Counted from the first letter of the stretch, positions 53,173 through 62,980 are shown. The stretch is DNA of 64,000 nt from Streptomyces bicolor (GCF_000719285.1 NZ_JOFS01000023.1:1-64000), one strand, 5' to 3'. Notes: generated by a model from the sequence alone, not told the origin. Translations and numbers: made by a program.

Positions 53173-54381
53173 TCACAACCGATGCGCCGCCCCCGTAGGC
53201 GCCGCCCCCCGCGTGTCCAGCAACAGCTGCGCCTTCACCGACAGCCCCTGCAAGTCATACGTCCGGTGCTGCTGAAGCAGAATCGTCAGGTCGGCCTCCG
53301 CAACGGCCTCGTACAGCGCGTCGGCGCGCGGCACCGGCCGGTCCAGGACGCTCCAGGACGGGACGTACGGGTCGTGGAAGCTGATGCAGGCGCCCAGCTC
53401 CAGCAGGCGGATCGCGACCTCGTGGGCGGGCGTGGACTGCTGGTCGGCGAGATCGGGCTTGTAGGTGACGCCGAGCAGGAGGATGCGGGCGGCGCGTACG
53501 GATTTGCCGTGCTCGTTGAGGAGGGTGGCGGCGCGCTGGACGACGTAACGGGGCATCTGGCTGTTGACCTGTTCGGCCAGTTCGACCATGCGCAGGGTGC
53601 GGCCGGCGGGGCCGGTGAGGTCCTGCGGGACGGCGTGGCCGCCGACGCCGGGGCCGGGGCGGAAGGCATGGAAGCCGAACGGTTTGGTCTCCGCGCAGCG
53701 GATGACGTCCCAGATGTCGACGCCCAAGTCGTGGCAGAGGACGGCCATTTCGTTGACGAGGGCGATGTTGACGTGCCGGAAGTTGGTCTCGAGGACCTGC
53801 ACGGTCTCCGCCTCGCGCAGGCCACGCGCGCGTACCACCTTGTCGGTGAGACGGCCGTAGAAGGCGGCGGCCGACTCGGTGCACGCGGGCGTGAGGCCGC
53901 CGATCACCTTGGGGGTGTTGGCGGGCGTGAAGTGGCGGTTGCCGGGGTCGACGCGGCTGGGGGAGTAGGCCAGGTGGAAGTCGCGGCCGGCGCGCAGACC
54001 CGAGCCCTCCTCGAGGAGCGGACGCAGGACGTTCTCGGTGGTGCCCGGCGGTACGGGCGACTCCAGGATGACGGTGGTGTGCGGGCGCAGCTGTGCGGCC
54101 AGGCTGCGGGCGGCCGTCTCCAGCTGGCTCAGGTCGAGGCCGCCGTCCGCGCCCCGCGGGGTCGGCGGGCAGATGACGGCGGTGCGTACCCGGCCGAGCT
54201 CGGCGGGGTTGGTGGCGTGCCGGAAGCCCCCCGAGAGCATCCGGCGCAGTTCGGCGGGGCTGAGGGAGACGGCCTCGGACCCGATCCGGTAACCGAGCGT
54301 GTGGATGCCGGCGGCGACGGCGGCCTTGGCCAGCGGCAGGCCGTACGGGCCCAGTCCGATGACGGCGAGATCTGCGGGCAT
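53173..54381 (-). CDS. nucleotide-sugar dehydrogenase homologue lacking the catalytic cysteine
   Basis: This 402-residue protein has the three-domain plan of UDP-glucose/UDP-ManNAc 6-dehydrogenases. ATG 54381 gives MPADLAVIGLGPYGLPLAKA, a Rossmann Gly-rich start (GLGPYG). ESPVPPGTTENVLRPLL and YSPSRVDPGNRHF are conserved nucleotide-site motifs, followed by ETNFRHVNIALVNEMAVLCH (dimer helix) and GPGVGGHAVPQDL. The last should read GGHCIPxD; here Ala (about residue 249) replaces the nucleophilic Cys. The C-terminal domain is present (LLLGVTYKPDLADQQSTPA). Oxidation to the acid by the usual route is unlikely. Confidence 0.88.
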   Translation of the reverse strand: MPADLAVIGLGPYGLPLAKAAVAAGIHTLGYRIGSEAVSLSPAELRRMLSGGFRHATNPAELGRVRTAVICPPTPRGADGGLDLSQLETAARSLAAQLRPHTTVILESPVPPGTTENVLRPLLEEGSGLRAGRDFHLAYSPSRVDPGNRHFTPANTPKVIGGLTPACTESAAAFYGRLTDKVVRARGLREAETVQVLETNFRHVNIALVNEMAVLCHDLGVDIWDVIRCAETKPFGFHAFRPGPGVGGHAVPQDLTGPAGRTLRMVELAEQVNSQMPRYVVQRAATLLNEHGKSVRAARILLLGVTYKPDLADQQSTPAHEVAIRLLELGACISFHDPYVPSWSVLDRPVPRADALYEAVAEADLTILLQQHRTYDLQGLSVKAQLLLDTRGAAPTGAAHRL

Positions 54382-54643
54382 GGAGTGGGCCGTCCTTCCC
54401 AATAACCGAGGCGGGGCAGGTGCGCAAGCCCTGTGGACAGAACGAGGGGGCGCAATGTCAGACTAGGAGTAAATATGACCGATTTGCGGGATTGAATGAT
54501 CGCGTTTCCTTGTGTGTTGTCCACAGGCTGGGGGCGAGTGGTGGCTGAAGTCGGGCAAGCCGGTCAGAATTTGGGCAGGGGGGGTACGAACCGGGCTTCG
54601 CCCGACGGGTGCGGCCTGACCGACCGATGAGCGGGAGGCAGCG

Positions 54644-56350
54644 GTGAGGACAGCGACACTGGGGCCGGCGGAGCGCGCCGAGTCACTGGCGGCAATGGCC
54701 GAGCGCGAGCTGGACCTACTGGTCGTGGGCGGCGGTGTCGTGGGTGCGGGCACCGCCCTCGACGCGGTGACCCGCGGACTGTCCACCGGCCTGGTCGAGG
54801 CCCGTGACTGGGCCTCGGGCACGTCCAGCAGGTCCAGCAAACTGATTCACGGCGGCCTGCGCTATCTGGAAATGCTCGACTTCGCGCTCGTACGGGAGGC
54901 GCTGAAGGAGCGCGGGCTGCTGGTGGAGCGGCTGGCTCCGCATCTGGTGAAGCCGGTTCCGTTCCTGTACCCGCTGCAGTACAAGGGCTGGGAGCGCCTG
55001 TACGCGGGCTGTGGTGTCCTGCTCTACGACGTCATGTCGATGGCCCGCACCCACGGCCGCGGCCTGCCCCTGCACCGCCACCTGAGCCGCCGTCGCGCCC
55101 TGCAGGTCGCCCCCGCCCTGAAGAGGGACGCGCTGGTCGGCGCCCTGCAGTACTACGACGCGCAGATGGACGACGCCCGCTATGTGGCCACCCTCGTCCG
55201 TACGGCGGCGGCCTACGGCGCGAATGCGGCGAACCGTGCGCGTGTGACCGGGTTCCTGCGCGAGGGCGAACGCGTCGTCGGCGCCCGGGTGCAGGATGTC
55301 GAGGCGGGCGGGGAGTACGAGATCCGCGCCAAGCAGATCGTCAACGCCACCGGTGTGTGGACCGACGACACCCAGTCGATGGTGGGTGAGCGCGGGCAGT
55401 TCCATGTCCGTGCGTCCAAAGGCATCCACCTGGTCGTCCCCAAGGACCGCATCCACTCCACGACGGGTCTGATCCTGCGCACCGAGAAGTCCGTGCTGTT
55501 CGTCATTCCCTGGGGCCGGCACTGGATCGTCGGCACGACCGACACCGACTGGGACCTCGACAAGGCACACCCGGCCGCGTCCAGCGCCGACATCGACTAC
55601 CTGCTGGAACACGTGAACTCGGTGCTCGCGGTGCCCCTGACCCGTGACGACGTCGAGGGCGTGTACGCCGGACTGCGGCCCCTGCTCGCGGGCGAGTCGG
55701 ACGCCACCAGCAAGCTGTCGCGCGAGCACACCGTGGCGCACCCCGTGCCCGGGCTCGTCGTCGTGGCCGGCGGCAAGTACACGACGTACCGGGTGATGGC
55801 CAAGGACGCGGTGGACGCGGCCGTACACGGGCTCGACATGCGGGTCGCCGAGTGCGTGACGGAGGACATTCCGCTGCTGGGTGCCGAGGGATACCGGGCG
55901 TTGTGGAACGCGCGGGCGCGGATCGCGGCGCGGACAGGGATTCATGTCGTGCGGGTGGAACACCTGTTGAACCGCTACGGGTCGCTGGCCGAGGAGGTGC
56001 TCGAACTCATCGCCGCCGATCCCGCGCTGGGCGAGCCGCTGCACTCCGCCGACGACTATCTGCGCGCCGAGATCGTGTACGCCGCCTCGCACGAAGGGGC
56101 GCGGCATCTGGACGACGTGCTGACGCGGCGGACGCGCATCTCGATCGAGACATTCGACCGGGGGACCAGGTGCGCCCGCGAGGCGGCCGAGCTGATGGCG
56201 CCGGTGCTGGGCTGGGACAAGGACCAGATCGAGCGCGAGGTCGAGCACTACGAGAAGCGGGTGGAGGCCGAGCGGGAGTCGCAGCGGCAGCCGGACGACC
56301 TGACGGCGGACGCGGCGCGGTTGGGGGCGCCGGACATCGTGCCCCTGTAG
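54644..56350 (+). CDS. glpD: glycerol-3-phosphate dehydrogenase (FAD-dependent)
   Basis: This 568-residue flavoprotein starts at GTG 54644 behind GGGAGGCAGC. The FAD site is LLVVGGGVVGAGTALDAVTR near residues 25-45, followed by SGTSSRSSKLIHGGLRYLE, conserved in GlpD. HLVVPKDRIHSTTG and VIPWGRHWIVGTTDTDWDLD line the substrate region, and the C-terminal helical domain starts near RYGSLAEEVLELI. It oxidises glycerol-3-phosphate to DHAP, passing electrons to quinone at the membrane. No glycerol transporter or kinase gene is adjacent. Confidence 0.95.
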   Translation: MRTATLGPAERAESLAAMAERELDLLVVGGGVVGAGTALDAVTRGLSTGLVEARDWASGTSSRSSKLIHGGLRYLEMLDFALVREALKERGLLVERLAPHLVKPVPFLYPLQYKGWERLYAGCGVLLYDVMSMARTHGRGLPLHRHLSRRRALQVAPALKRDALVGALQYYDAQMDDARYVATLVRTAAAYGANAANRARVTGFLREGERVVGARVQDVEAGGEYEIRAKQIVNATGVWTDDTQSMVGERGQFHVRASKGIHLVVPKDRIHSTTGLILRTEKSVLFVIPWGRHWIVGTTDTDWDLDKAHPAASSADIDYLLEHVNSVLAVPLTRDDVEGVYAGLRPLLAGESDATSKLSREHTVAHPVPGLVVVAGGKYTTYRVMAKDAVDAAVHGLDMRVAECVTEDIPLLGAEGYRALWNARARIAARTGIHVVRVEHLLNRYGSLAEEVLELIAADPALGEPLHSADDYLRAEIVYAASHEGARHLDDVLTRRTRISIETFDRGTRCAREAAELMAPVLGWDKDQIEREVEHYEKRVEAERESQRQPDDLTADAARLGAPDIVPL

Positions 56351-56424
56351 CGCGCCGCCGCGACGGAACGTCACCCGAACGGGTGGCGGATGTTGGGATC
56401 TCTGCTCGAACCCCGGCCGTTCTC

Positions 56425-57504
56425 TCAGGTGCGAGGGCAGAACTCGGCGGCGAGCAGCCGGGGTTCGAGACCGGGATCTGCGATCGCCGTCGTGTTCACC
56501 CGGAAGGTCAGGACGCGACGACCGCCGACGGTGGCCGCGGAGCGCACGTAGCTGCCGGAGATGCGCCCGTTGTGCCCCCATACGACGGTGCCGCACGGCA
56601 ACTTCACGGGAATGAGCCCCATGCCGTACGAGCCATGCGCGGCACGGGTGTCGAGCATCTCGCGCAGCCCGCGCGGGGGCAGCAGTCGGCCGCCGAGCAG
56701 TGCGGAGTAGAAGCGGTCGAGGTCGGCGAGCGTGGTCACCAGCTCGCCCGCGGCGCCGGCCACCCTCGGGTCCAGCTCGGTGACGTCGGTCCCGTCGGTG
56801 GCGTAGGCGGGGCCGTGTGGGAAGGGGAGAGAGATGCGGGATCCAGGGAAGGAGGTGCCGGTCAGCCCCAGTGGAGCGATGATGCGGCGCTCGGCCTCGG
56901 TGGCGTAGGAGCGGCCGGTCACCTGCTCGATGACCAGGCCGAGCAGGACGTAGTTGGTGTTCGAGTAGGAGTATCTGCCGCGTTCGGCAGGGGGGTGGGT
57001 GAGTGCGATGCGCACGGCCTGAAGCGGTGTGACGGGGACGGTGCCCCCGGTCTCGGCGGTGAAGTCGTACAGACCGCTGGTGTGGGTCAGCAGGGAACGA
57101 AGGGTCAGCGCGCGCCCGTCGTTGCCCGCCCCGCGCACCAGCCCCGGCAGATGCCGCTCCACCGTGTCGGCCAGGGACAGCTGTCCTTCGGCGGCCAGTT
57201 GCAGGACGACCGTCGCGATGAAGCTCTTCGTGATGCTGCCGGCGCGGAAGTGGTCGGTGACGGCGATGCCCTGGCCGGCCTGGGCGTAGCGGCTGCCGGT
57301 CGCCTCGTGGGCCAGCAGGGCCGCGGCGGGGGCCTTGCCCCGGGTGAGGAGCAGCGGAAGGAGGGTGCTCGACGCCCGTGTCGAGGGCGCCGACGAGGCC
57401 ATGGGGGCCAGACCGAGCAGTGCGGCGGACACCAGACCGAGGAGGGACAGGGAGACGGAAACGCCCAGTAGCGTCCGAAACAGCGGCGTCGCCGGTCGTG
57501 CCAT
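56425..57504 (-). CDS. serine hydrolase of the beta-lactamase / D,D-carboxypeptidase family
   Basis: This 359-residue exported protein starts at ATG 57504. Residues 1-38 form a signal peptide (LFRTLLGVSVSLSLLGLVSA). The catalytic domain has the nucleophile motif SITK (Ser near 89), the Tyr motif YSYSNTNYVLLG, and HNGRISGS replacing the usual KTG, as in class-C-like esterases and R61-type carboxypeptidases. It could act on D-Ala-D-Ala peptides or esters. It is convergent with glpD and divergent from the kinase gene. Confidence 0.92.
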   Translation of the reverse strand: MARPATPLFRTLLGVSVSLSLLGLVSAALLGLAPMASSAPSTRASSTLLPLLLTRGKAPAAALLAHEATGSRYAQAGQGIAVTDHFRAGSITKSFIATVVLQLAAEGQLSLADTVERHLPGLVRGAGNDGRALTLRSLLTHTSGLYDFTAETGGTVPVTPLQAVRIALTHPPAERGRYSYSNTNYVLLGLVIEQVTGRSYATEAERRIIAPLGLTGTSFPGSRISLPFPHGPAYATDGTDVTELDPRVAGAAGELVTTLADLDRFYSALLGGRLLPPRGLREMLDTRAAHGSYGMGLIPVKLPCGTVVWGHNGRISGSYVRSAATVGGRRVLTFRVNTTAIADPGLEPRLLAAEFCPRT

Positions 57505-57687
57505 TGCGGGTTCCTTCCCTTGCCGCGGCTCATCATGCCGGGTGGCGGAACGTGCGATTCAGCGGGGCTCGGGTGCGCCGGGGGTGGAAGGTTCGGGCCG
57601 TGCGGCGGTGTCGCGGTACGAGAGGCACCCTGGGCGTGGGGCACTTGTCGGGTGAGAGACAATGGAGCCTCTGTCAGGGCGGGTTGT

Positions 57688-59847
57688 ATGAGGGGACGCA
57701 TGTCGGAGGCGGAGCGGGCGGGGACATCTCGTCAGGACACTCGTCAGGACAACCGCGAGCGTCTCCTCGCGGGGCGGTACCGGCTGGGCGGCGTGCTCGG
57801 CCGGGGCGGCATGGGCACGGTGTGGCGTGCCGAGGACGAGACCCTGGGGCGGACGGTCGCCGTCAAGGAGTTGCGGTTCCCGTCGAACATCGACGAGGAG
57901 GAGAAGCGGCGGCTGATCACGCGTACGTTGCGTGAGGCAAAGGCGATCGCCCGGATCCGCAACAACAGCGCGGTGACGGTGTTCGACGTCGTCGAGGAGG
58001 ACGACCGGCCGTGGATCGTGATGGAGCTCGTCGAGGGCAAGTCGCTCGCCGAGGTCATCCGTGAGGACGGCCTCCTGGAGCCCAAGCGGGCGGCCGAGGT
58101 CGGCCTGGCCATCCTCGACGTGCTGCGGTCCGCGCACCGCGAGGGCATCCTGCACCGTGACGTGAAGCCGTCGAACGTCCTGCTGGAGTCCGACACCAAC
58201 CGCGTCGTGCTCACCGACTTCGGCATCGCCCAGGTGGAGGGCGACCCGTCCATCACCTCGACCGGCATGCTCGTCGGCGCGCCCTCCTACATCTCCCCGG
58301 AGCGGGCCCGCGGCCACAAGCCGGGCCCGGCGGCCGACCTCTGGTCGCTGGGCGGGCTGTTGTACGCGTCGGTCGAGGGTGTGCCGCCGTACGACAAGGG
58401 CTCCGCGATCGCCACGCTCACGGCGGTGATGACCGAGCCGATGGAGGAGCCGAAGAACGCGGGTCCGCTGAGGGACGTCATCTACGGCCTGCTCACCAAG
58501 GACCCCGCCAAGCGGCTCGACGACGCCGGTGCGCGGGCGATGCTCAACGCCGTCATCCATGCGCCCGAGCCCAAGGACGAGCCGGAGCCGATGGACGCGA
58601 CGAAGGTCGTGCCGTTGCCGCCGCAGCCCGATGCGCCGGCCAGGAAGGGGCGTTCGGGTGCGGGCGCCGGGTCCGGGGGCAAGCGGGGCGAGGAGGCCGG
58701 GGAGCGGTTGCGCGGGGCGCTGCGGTCCGTGCGGAAGGCCGCGGTGGGCGCGGGGGCGGCCGGGGCGGCTGCGGCTCGTGCCAAGTCCGGGAGTGAGACG
58801 GCCGTTCCGGAGACCGGCGCACAGGGTCGCGAGGGCGCGGCCGGTGAGCCGCCCACGGGAGTGGACGGGGTCAAGGCGTGGGCCGGGGCGGGGACCTCGG
58901 GCGGGTCGTCCGGTGCCGGGTCCAAGTCGGCTGCCGGTGCTGGTGCCAGTGCCACCGCCCGCTCCGGTGCCGGTGCCGGTGTCGGCGAGCGGGACGGGAA
59001 GGCGGCGAACGGGCAGGGTGAGGGGCGGAGTTCGGGCTGGCCCGTGATGACGCCGCCGGATCTGCCGCCGCGGCCCGTGCCCAGGGCGCCGCTGACCGAT
59101 GTGGTGCCGAAGCGGACGCTGGTGATCATCGCCGTGGTCCTGGCGCTCGGCGTGATCGGTGTGGTGCTGGCCGTCGTCTTCGGTGGTGACGGCGACTCGA
59201 AGGCGTCGGCGAGCGGTGGCGGGGCCGCCAAGGCTTCGGCCAGTGCCGGCGCGAAGGCCGACACCAAGGAAGACAAGAACGGCGGTACGCGTACGGACGG
59301 TGCCGCGTCCGCGTCTGCGTCCGCGACCACGGGGAAGGGGTCCGGGGCCGAGGCCGGGAGTACGCCGGGCGCGACCGGCGGGAGCGGGGCCGAGGCGGGC
59401 TCCGGGAGCGACAGCGCGGTCGCGTCGACCCACAAGGGGAGCCAGGGGTACTCGATCGGGCTGCCCGAGGGATGGAAGTACCAGTCCACGGGGTCGGCGG
59501 GGGACCGGTTCACCGGGCCCGACGGGCAGAAGCTCCTCGTCGCCTGGACGACCACGCCGCAGGACGACCCGGTGGCGGACTGGGAGAACCAGGAAGGGTA
59601 CATGGAGCGCTCCCAGTACAAGAAGATCCGGATAGAGGCAGTGGACTACCGCGGTTGGAACACGGCCGACTGGGAGTTCACCTATGTCGAGGGCGGGACG
59701 AAGTACCGGACGATCGACCGGGGGTTCGTCGTGAACGACCAACTCGGATATGCGCTGATGTACACCGCGAAAAGTGCGAACTGGGACAGTGATCTGCGCA
59801 AGGACACTTGGCGAACGCTGGCGGATTCGTTCCAGCCGAAGTCGTGA
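57688..59847 (+). CDS. Ser/Thr protein kinase with extracellular sensor domain
   Basis: This is a 719-residue type I membrane kinase. ATG 57688 (or 57700, MSEAERAG) is chosen because the kinase starts soon after; the frame is open upstream. Residues 30-290 form the kinase: GRGGMGTVWRA (P-loop), VAVKELRF (ATP Lys), HRDVKPSNVLL and DFGIAQVEG, all canonical. A Gly/Ala/Pro-rich juxtamembrane linker (300-475) precedes one transmembrane helix (LVIIAVVLALGVIGVVLAVV, about 478-500). The outer part is an Ala/Ser/Gly linker and a compact Trp/Tyr-rich domain (GYSIGLPEGW to TLADSF). No PASTA repeats. Confidence 0.94.
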   Translation: MRGRMSEAERAGTSRQDTRQDNRERLLAGRYRLGGVLGRGGMGTVWRAEDETLGRTVAVKELRFPSNIDEEEKRRLITRTLREAKAIARIRNNSAVTVFDVVEEDDRPWIVMELVEGKSLAEVIREDGLLEPKRAAEVGLAILDVLRSAHREGILHRDVKPSNVLLESDTNRVVLTDFGIAQVEGDPSITSTGMLVGAPSYISPERARGHKPGPAADLWSLGGLLYASVEGVPPYDKGSAIATLTAVMTEPMEEPKNAGPLRDVIYGLLTKDPAKRLDDAGARAMLNAVIHAPEPKDEPEPMDATKVVPLPPQPDAPARKGRSGAGAGSGGKRGEEAGERLRGALRSVRKAAVGAGAAGAAAARAKSGSETAVPETGAQGREGAAGEPPTGVDGVKAWAGAGTSGGSSGAGSKSAAGAGASATARSGAGAGVGERDGKAANGQGEGRSSGWPVMTPPDLPPRPVPRAPLTDVVPKRTLVIIAVVLALGVIGVVLAVVFGGDGDSKASASGGGAAKASASAGAKADTKEDKNGGTRTDGAASASASATTGKGSGAEAGSTPGATGGSGAEAGSGSDSAVASTHKGSQGYSIGLPEGWKYQSTGSAGDRFTGPDGQKLLVAWTTTPQDDPVADWENQEGYMERSQYKKIRIEAVDYRGWNTADWEFTYVEGGTKYRTIDRGFVVNDQLGYALMYTAKSANWDSDLRKDTWRTLADSFQPKS

Positions 59848-59866
59848 ACTGAACGGGTCTCGGTTC

Positions 59867-59910
59867 GGGGTTGCCACGGCCGGGTTTGAGCCGTGAGATC
59901 CGGCAACCCC
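59867..59910 (+). terminator. bipartite stem-loop terminator after the first kinase gene
   Basis: An outer 9-bp stem GGGGTTGCC/GGCAACCCC (59867-59875 with 59902-59910) encloses an inner ACGGC/GCCGT stem and is followed by TCTTTG. It separates the two kinase-family genes. Confidence 0.75.
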
Positions 59911-60032
59911 TCTTTGCGGGTTGCCTCCGGCACGTATCGTGAATGACTGCGGACCGAACGCTTGCAGTCGTGCGCCCGGAATGGGACGCAGGGCGAGCGG
60001 GAATGACCAATCGGGCGGCCGGGGGAGGCAAC

Positions 60033-62837
60033 GTGGACGACTATGCGGGTCGGGTGCTCGCCGACCGGTACCGCCTGCCGCTGCCGCCTTCCGACGAGTA
60101 CGAACTCACCGAGAGCCGGGCCTTCGACACCTACAGCGGGCAGGAAGTCCTCGTCCGGCAGGTGCCGTTGCCGGAGGTCGTCGAGGCGGAGGTGCTCGAC
60201 GCCGAGGGGCTGCCCGACGGGTTCACCGCACGGGACACGAGGAACCGCGGGGCCGGGCGACGGTCCACGGGGCGTTCGAGCACGCGCCGGCCGAGTGATC
60301 CCGCCGTGCGGCGGGCGGTGGAGGCGGCGCAGGCCGCGGCGCGGATCCCCGACCATCCGCGGCTGGACCAGGTCTTCGACGTGTTCGCGGACGGTGGGTC
60401 GCTGTGGGTAGTGAGCGAGTTGGTGGCCGCGCGTCCGCTGGCCGCGTTGCTCGCCGAGCAGCCGTTGACGCCGTACCGGGCGGCCGAGGTCGCCTCCGAC
60501 GTCCTCATGGCGCTGCGGGTGCTGCACGCTCATGGCTGGGTCCACCGGAACATCACCGCGCGCACCGTCCTCGTCTGCGACGACGGCCGGGTGATGCTGA
60601 CCGGGCTCGCGGTCGGGGCCGCGGAGGAGGCGCTGTGCGGCTATGACCCGGTGCCGGTCGAGGACGGTGACGGCGGGCCCGGGGCCGGGGCGTTCGGTGC
60701 TGGTCCGGCGTCGGGCGGCGGGTTCGACGGCGCGGGTGGCCCAGCCGGTTCCGGCCGATTCGCGGGTGACGGCGCGGGCGGCGGTTCCGGTTCCCTGAGC
60801 GGGGTCGGCGGGCCCGGTGCCGGTGGCGTGGATCCCGAGGCCGCGCGGCGGGCCGCGATCGAGGCGCGGGCCGCCGGAGGGTTGCCGGTGCCCGGGGCCG
60901 ATGCGGGCCCACGGCCAGGGGGAGCTGGTGCGGCGCCGCGCGGCACCCTGGAGACCGGCGGGGACATCAGGGCCGCGCGGGCCGGAGCGATCGCCGCGTA
61001 TCGGGCGGGGGCCCGTGCGGCGGCCCGCGTGCAGGAGTCACAGCAGAACGGACGGCCGGCGCTGCCCGGGGCCCGCTCGGCGCCCGAGGGCGGCCCCGCT
61101 GCCCTGGCCAACGGATCGGCGCAGCAGCCGTACCCCTCCGGCAACGCCATCGCCACGCCTCCGGGCCAGATCGCCGACCCGTACGGTGTGCAGGCCACAC
61201 CCTGGCACGGCGCCGCGCCCCGCAGCGGGGCGGCCGGCGGTGCGCCGACGGACGAGGGCCGTGACCGTACGGCGCTTCCGCCGGCGGGCCCGGGTGGCCG
61301 GCCCGGCCTGGGCGGCGTCCCCGGCCTGGGCGGCGTCCCCGCGCAGGGTTCCACTCCCGGAGTCGCGGGTTCCACTCCCGGCGTCGCGGCCTTCACCCCC
61401 GAAGCCACGGGCTCCGCCCACACCGCAATGGGCTCCGCCACCCCGGGCATTCCCGCCCCCACCACTCCGGCCCCCCCTTCCGCTCCCGGCGCACCCAAGC
61501 CACCCGTCCTCAACTCCGCCCAGTCGCCGGCTCGCTGGGACGACCTCGTCTCCCGCACCCCGACCCACCGCGGCCCCACCACCGCGCTCGCCGCGGAGCG
61601 GGCCCGGCAGGCGCGCATGGCTGTCGTCGGGCCGGTGACCGAGCGGTGGGCGCCGGAGCAGGCCGGGCCGGTGCACGAGAACTGGCAGTTGGCCGCGCCC
61701 ATCGGGCCCGCGACCGACCTGTGGGCGCTCGGGGCGCTGCTCTTCCGGGCCGTGCAGGGACACGCGCCGTATCCGGAGGAGTCGACGGCCGAGCTGGTGC
61801 AGCTGGTGTGCGCGGAGCCGCCCGCCTTCGCCGAGGAGTGCGGGCCGCTGCGGCCGGTCGTGGAGTCGTTGCTGCGTCAGGACCCCACCGAGCGGCTCGA
61901 CTTCGAGGAGCTGAGGGGCTGGCTGCGGTCCCTCGTGCGGTCCGCGCCGGAGCCGGAAGCCGGTGTGCATGTCGTCGCCGTCCCGCCGGCCGACCCGAAC
62001 CGGCTGCCGATCGTGCGGCGACGGGGCGAGCTGGTGCGCCGGCGACGGGCGGGGCTGCCCGCCCATCACGGGCGGCACAAGCGGGCCAAGCAGGAGGCGC
62101 GTTCGCCGCGGCGGCTCGGCCGTACGCTGCTGCTGCTCGTCCTGCTGGGCATGGCCGCGGCGATCGCGTACGCCATGCTGTTCATGCCGAAGGCCGACCA
62201 GGGCAACGGCGCCACGGCCGACGCCGATCGCACCGGCGCCGCGGGCCAGGCCGATCCGGCGGCGCCCGAGCAGTCCGCCGAGGCGAGCAGTGAGCCACGG
62301 CCCGACCAGACCTCACCGGAATCCGGCAACAGCCCCTCGGAATCGGCCGGTTCCAACGAGACCCAGACCAACGACCCCGAGGTCCCCGACGGTTTCACCC
62401 TGCGCGAGGACGCGGCCGGGTTCCAGGTCGCCGTCGCCAACGGGTGGAACCGCACGCCGGAGAACGGGCGTGGGCAGGTCGTGTACTCGCACGGCGACTT
62501 CGATCTCATCGTCGTACCCGGACGGGACACCGCGGACGAGTACGGCAGCGACCCGATGGTCTACCAGCGGGAGCACGAGCGGGAGCTGCAGCCGTACCGC
62601 GACTCCAGCTGGGCCTCCTCCAGCGGGCTCAAGACGATCCAGGTCGGCGAGCGGGTCATGGCCGAGGGACAGTTCACCTGGACCGACGACCAGGGGCGTG
62701 AGCTGTTCGTGCGCAACCTCGCGATCCTGGTCGACGGGCGGTACCACGTGGTGCAGGTACGCGGACCGGAGGCCGAGCGGGACGAGGTGACGCGGCTGTT
62801 CGAGCAGGCCTCGGTGACGTACCAGGTCACCGGCTGA
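60033..62837 (+). CDS. membrane pseudokinase of the Ser/Thr kinase family with a large insertion
   Basis: This is a 934-residue protein. GTG 60033 has GGGGGAGG 4 nt upstream; ATG 59943 or 60003 would lengthen it. The kinase core is degenerate: no Gly-rich loop, Arg instead of the ATP Lys (VLVRQVPLP), HRN instead of HRD (HRNITARTVLV, near 170), and TGL instead of DFG (MLTGLAVG, near 187). About 350 Gly/Pro/Ala-rich residues then intervene before the APE-like RWAPEQAG (near 536) and an intact C-lobe (ATDLWALGALLFRAVQGHAP). A transmembrane helix (698-720) and an extracellular domain like that of the upstream kinase follow. It is probably a scaffold or regulator of the flanking kinases. Confidence 0.9.
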   Translation: MDDYAGRVLADRYRLPLPPSDEYELTESRAFDTYSGQEVLVRQVPLPEVVEAEVLDAEGLPDGFTARDTRNRGAGRRSTGRSSTRRPSDPAVRRAVEAAQAAARIPDHPRLDQVFDVFADGGSLWVVSELVAARPLAALLAEQPLTPYRAAEVASDVLMALRVLHAHGWVHRNITARTVLVCDDGRVMLTGLAVGAAEEALCGYDPVPVEDGDGGPGAGAFGAGPASGGGFDGAGGPAGSGRFAGDGAGGGSGSLSGVGGPGAGGVDPEAARRAAIEARAAGGLPVPGADAGPRPGGAGAAPRGTLETGGDIRAARAGAIAAYRAGARAAARVQESQQNGRPALPGARSAPEGGPAALANGSAQQPYPSGNAIATPPGQIADPYGVQATPWHGAAPRSGAAGGAPTDEGRDRTALPPAGPGGRPGLGGVPGLGGVPAQGSTPGVAGSTPGVAAFTPEATGSAHTAMGSATPGIPAPTTPAPPSAPGAPKPPVLNSAQSPARWDDLVSRTPTHRGPTTALAAERARQARMAVVGPVTERWAPEQAGPVHENWQLAAPIGPATDLWALGALLFRAVQGHAPYPEESTAELVQLVCAEPPAFAEECGPLRPVVESLLRQDPTERLDFEELRGWLRSLVRSAPEPEAGVHVVAVPPADPNRLPIVRRRGELVRRRRAGLPAHHGRHKRAKQEARSPRRLGRTLLLLVLLGMAAAIAYAMLFMPKADQGNGATADADRTGAAGQADPAAPEQSAEASSEPRPDQTSPESGNSPSESAGSNETQTNDPEVPDGFTLREDAAGFQVAVANGWNRTPENGRGQVVYSHGDFDLIVVPGRDTADEYGSDPMVYQREHERELQPYRDSSWASSSGLKTIQVGERVMAEGQFTWTDDQGRELFVRNLAILVDGRYHVVQVRGPEAERDEVTRLFEQASVTYQVTG

Positions 62838-62980
62838 CTCAGGCCGTGAACCCTGCGTAACGGTTGCTTCCGGGCACCGAAAGCGAGAACCATCACAGTG
62901 CGGTCTCCTTGGCACCCCTGTGGTTCCGGTCCCGTCGGCCGGTCCTTAGTCTGACCTTGTCAAGAGCATTGCGGGGCAAC

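Noticed and set aside
57559-59877. 772-codon minus-strand frame opposite the first kinase gene
   Set aside because: It is antisense to a kinase with all motifs intact and has no domain of its own.
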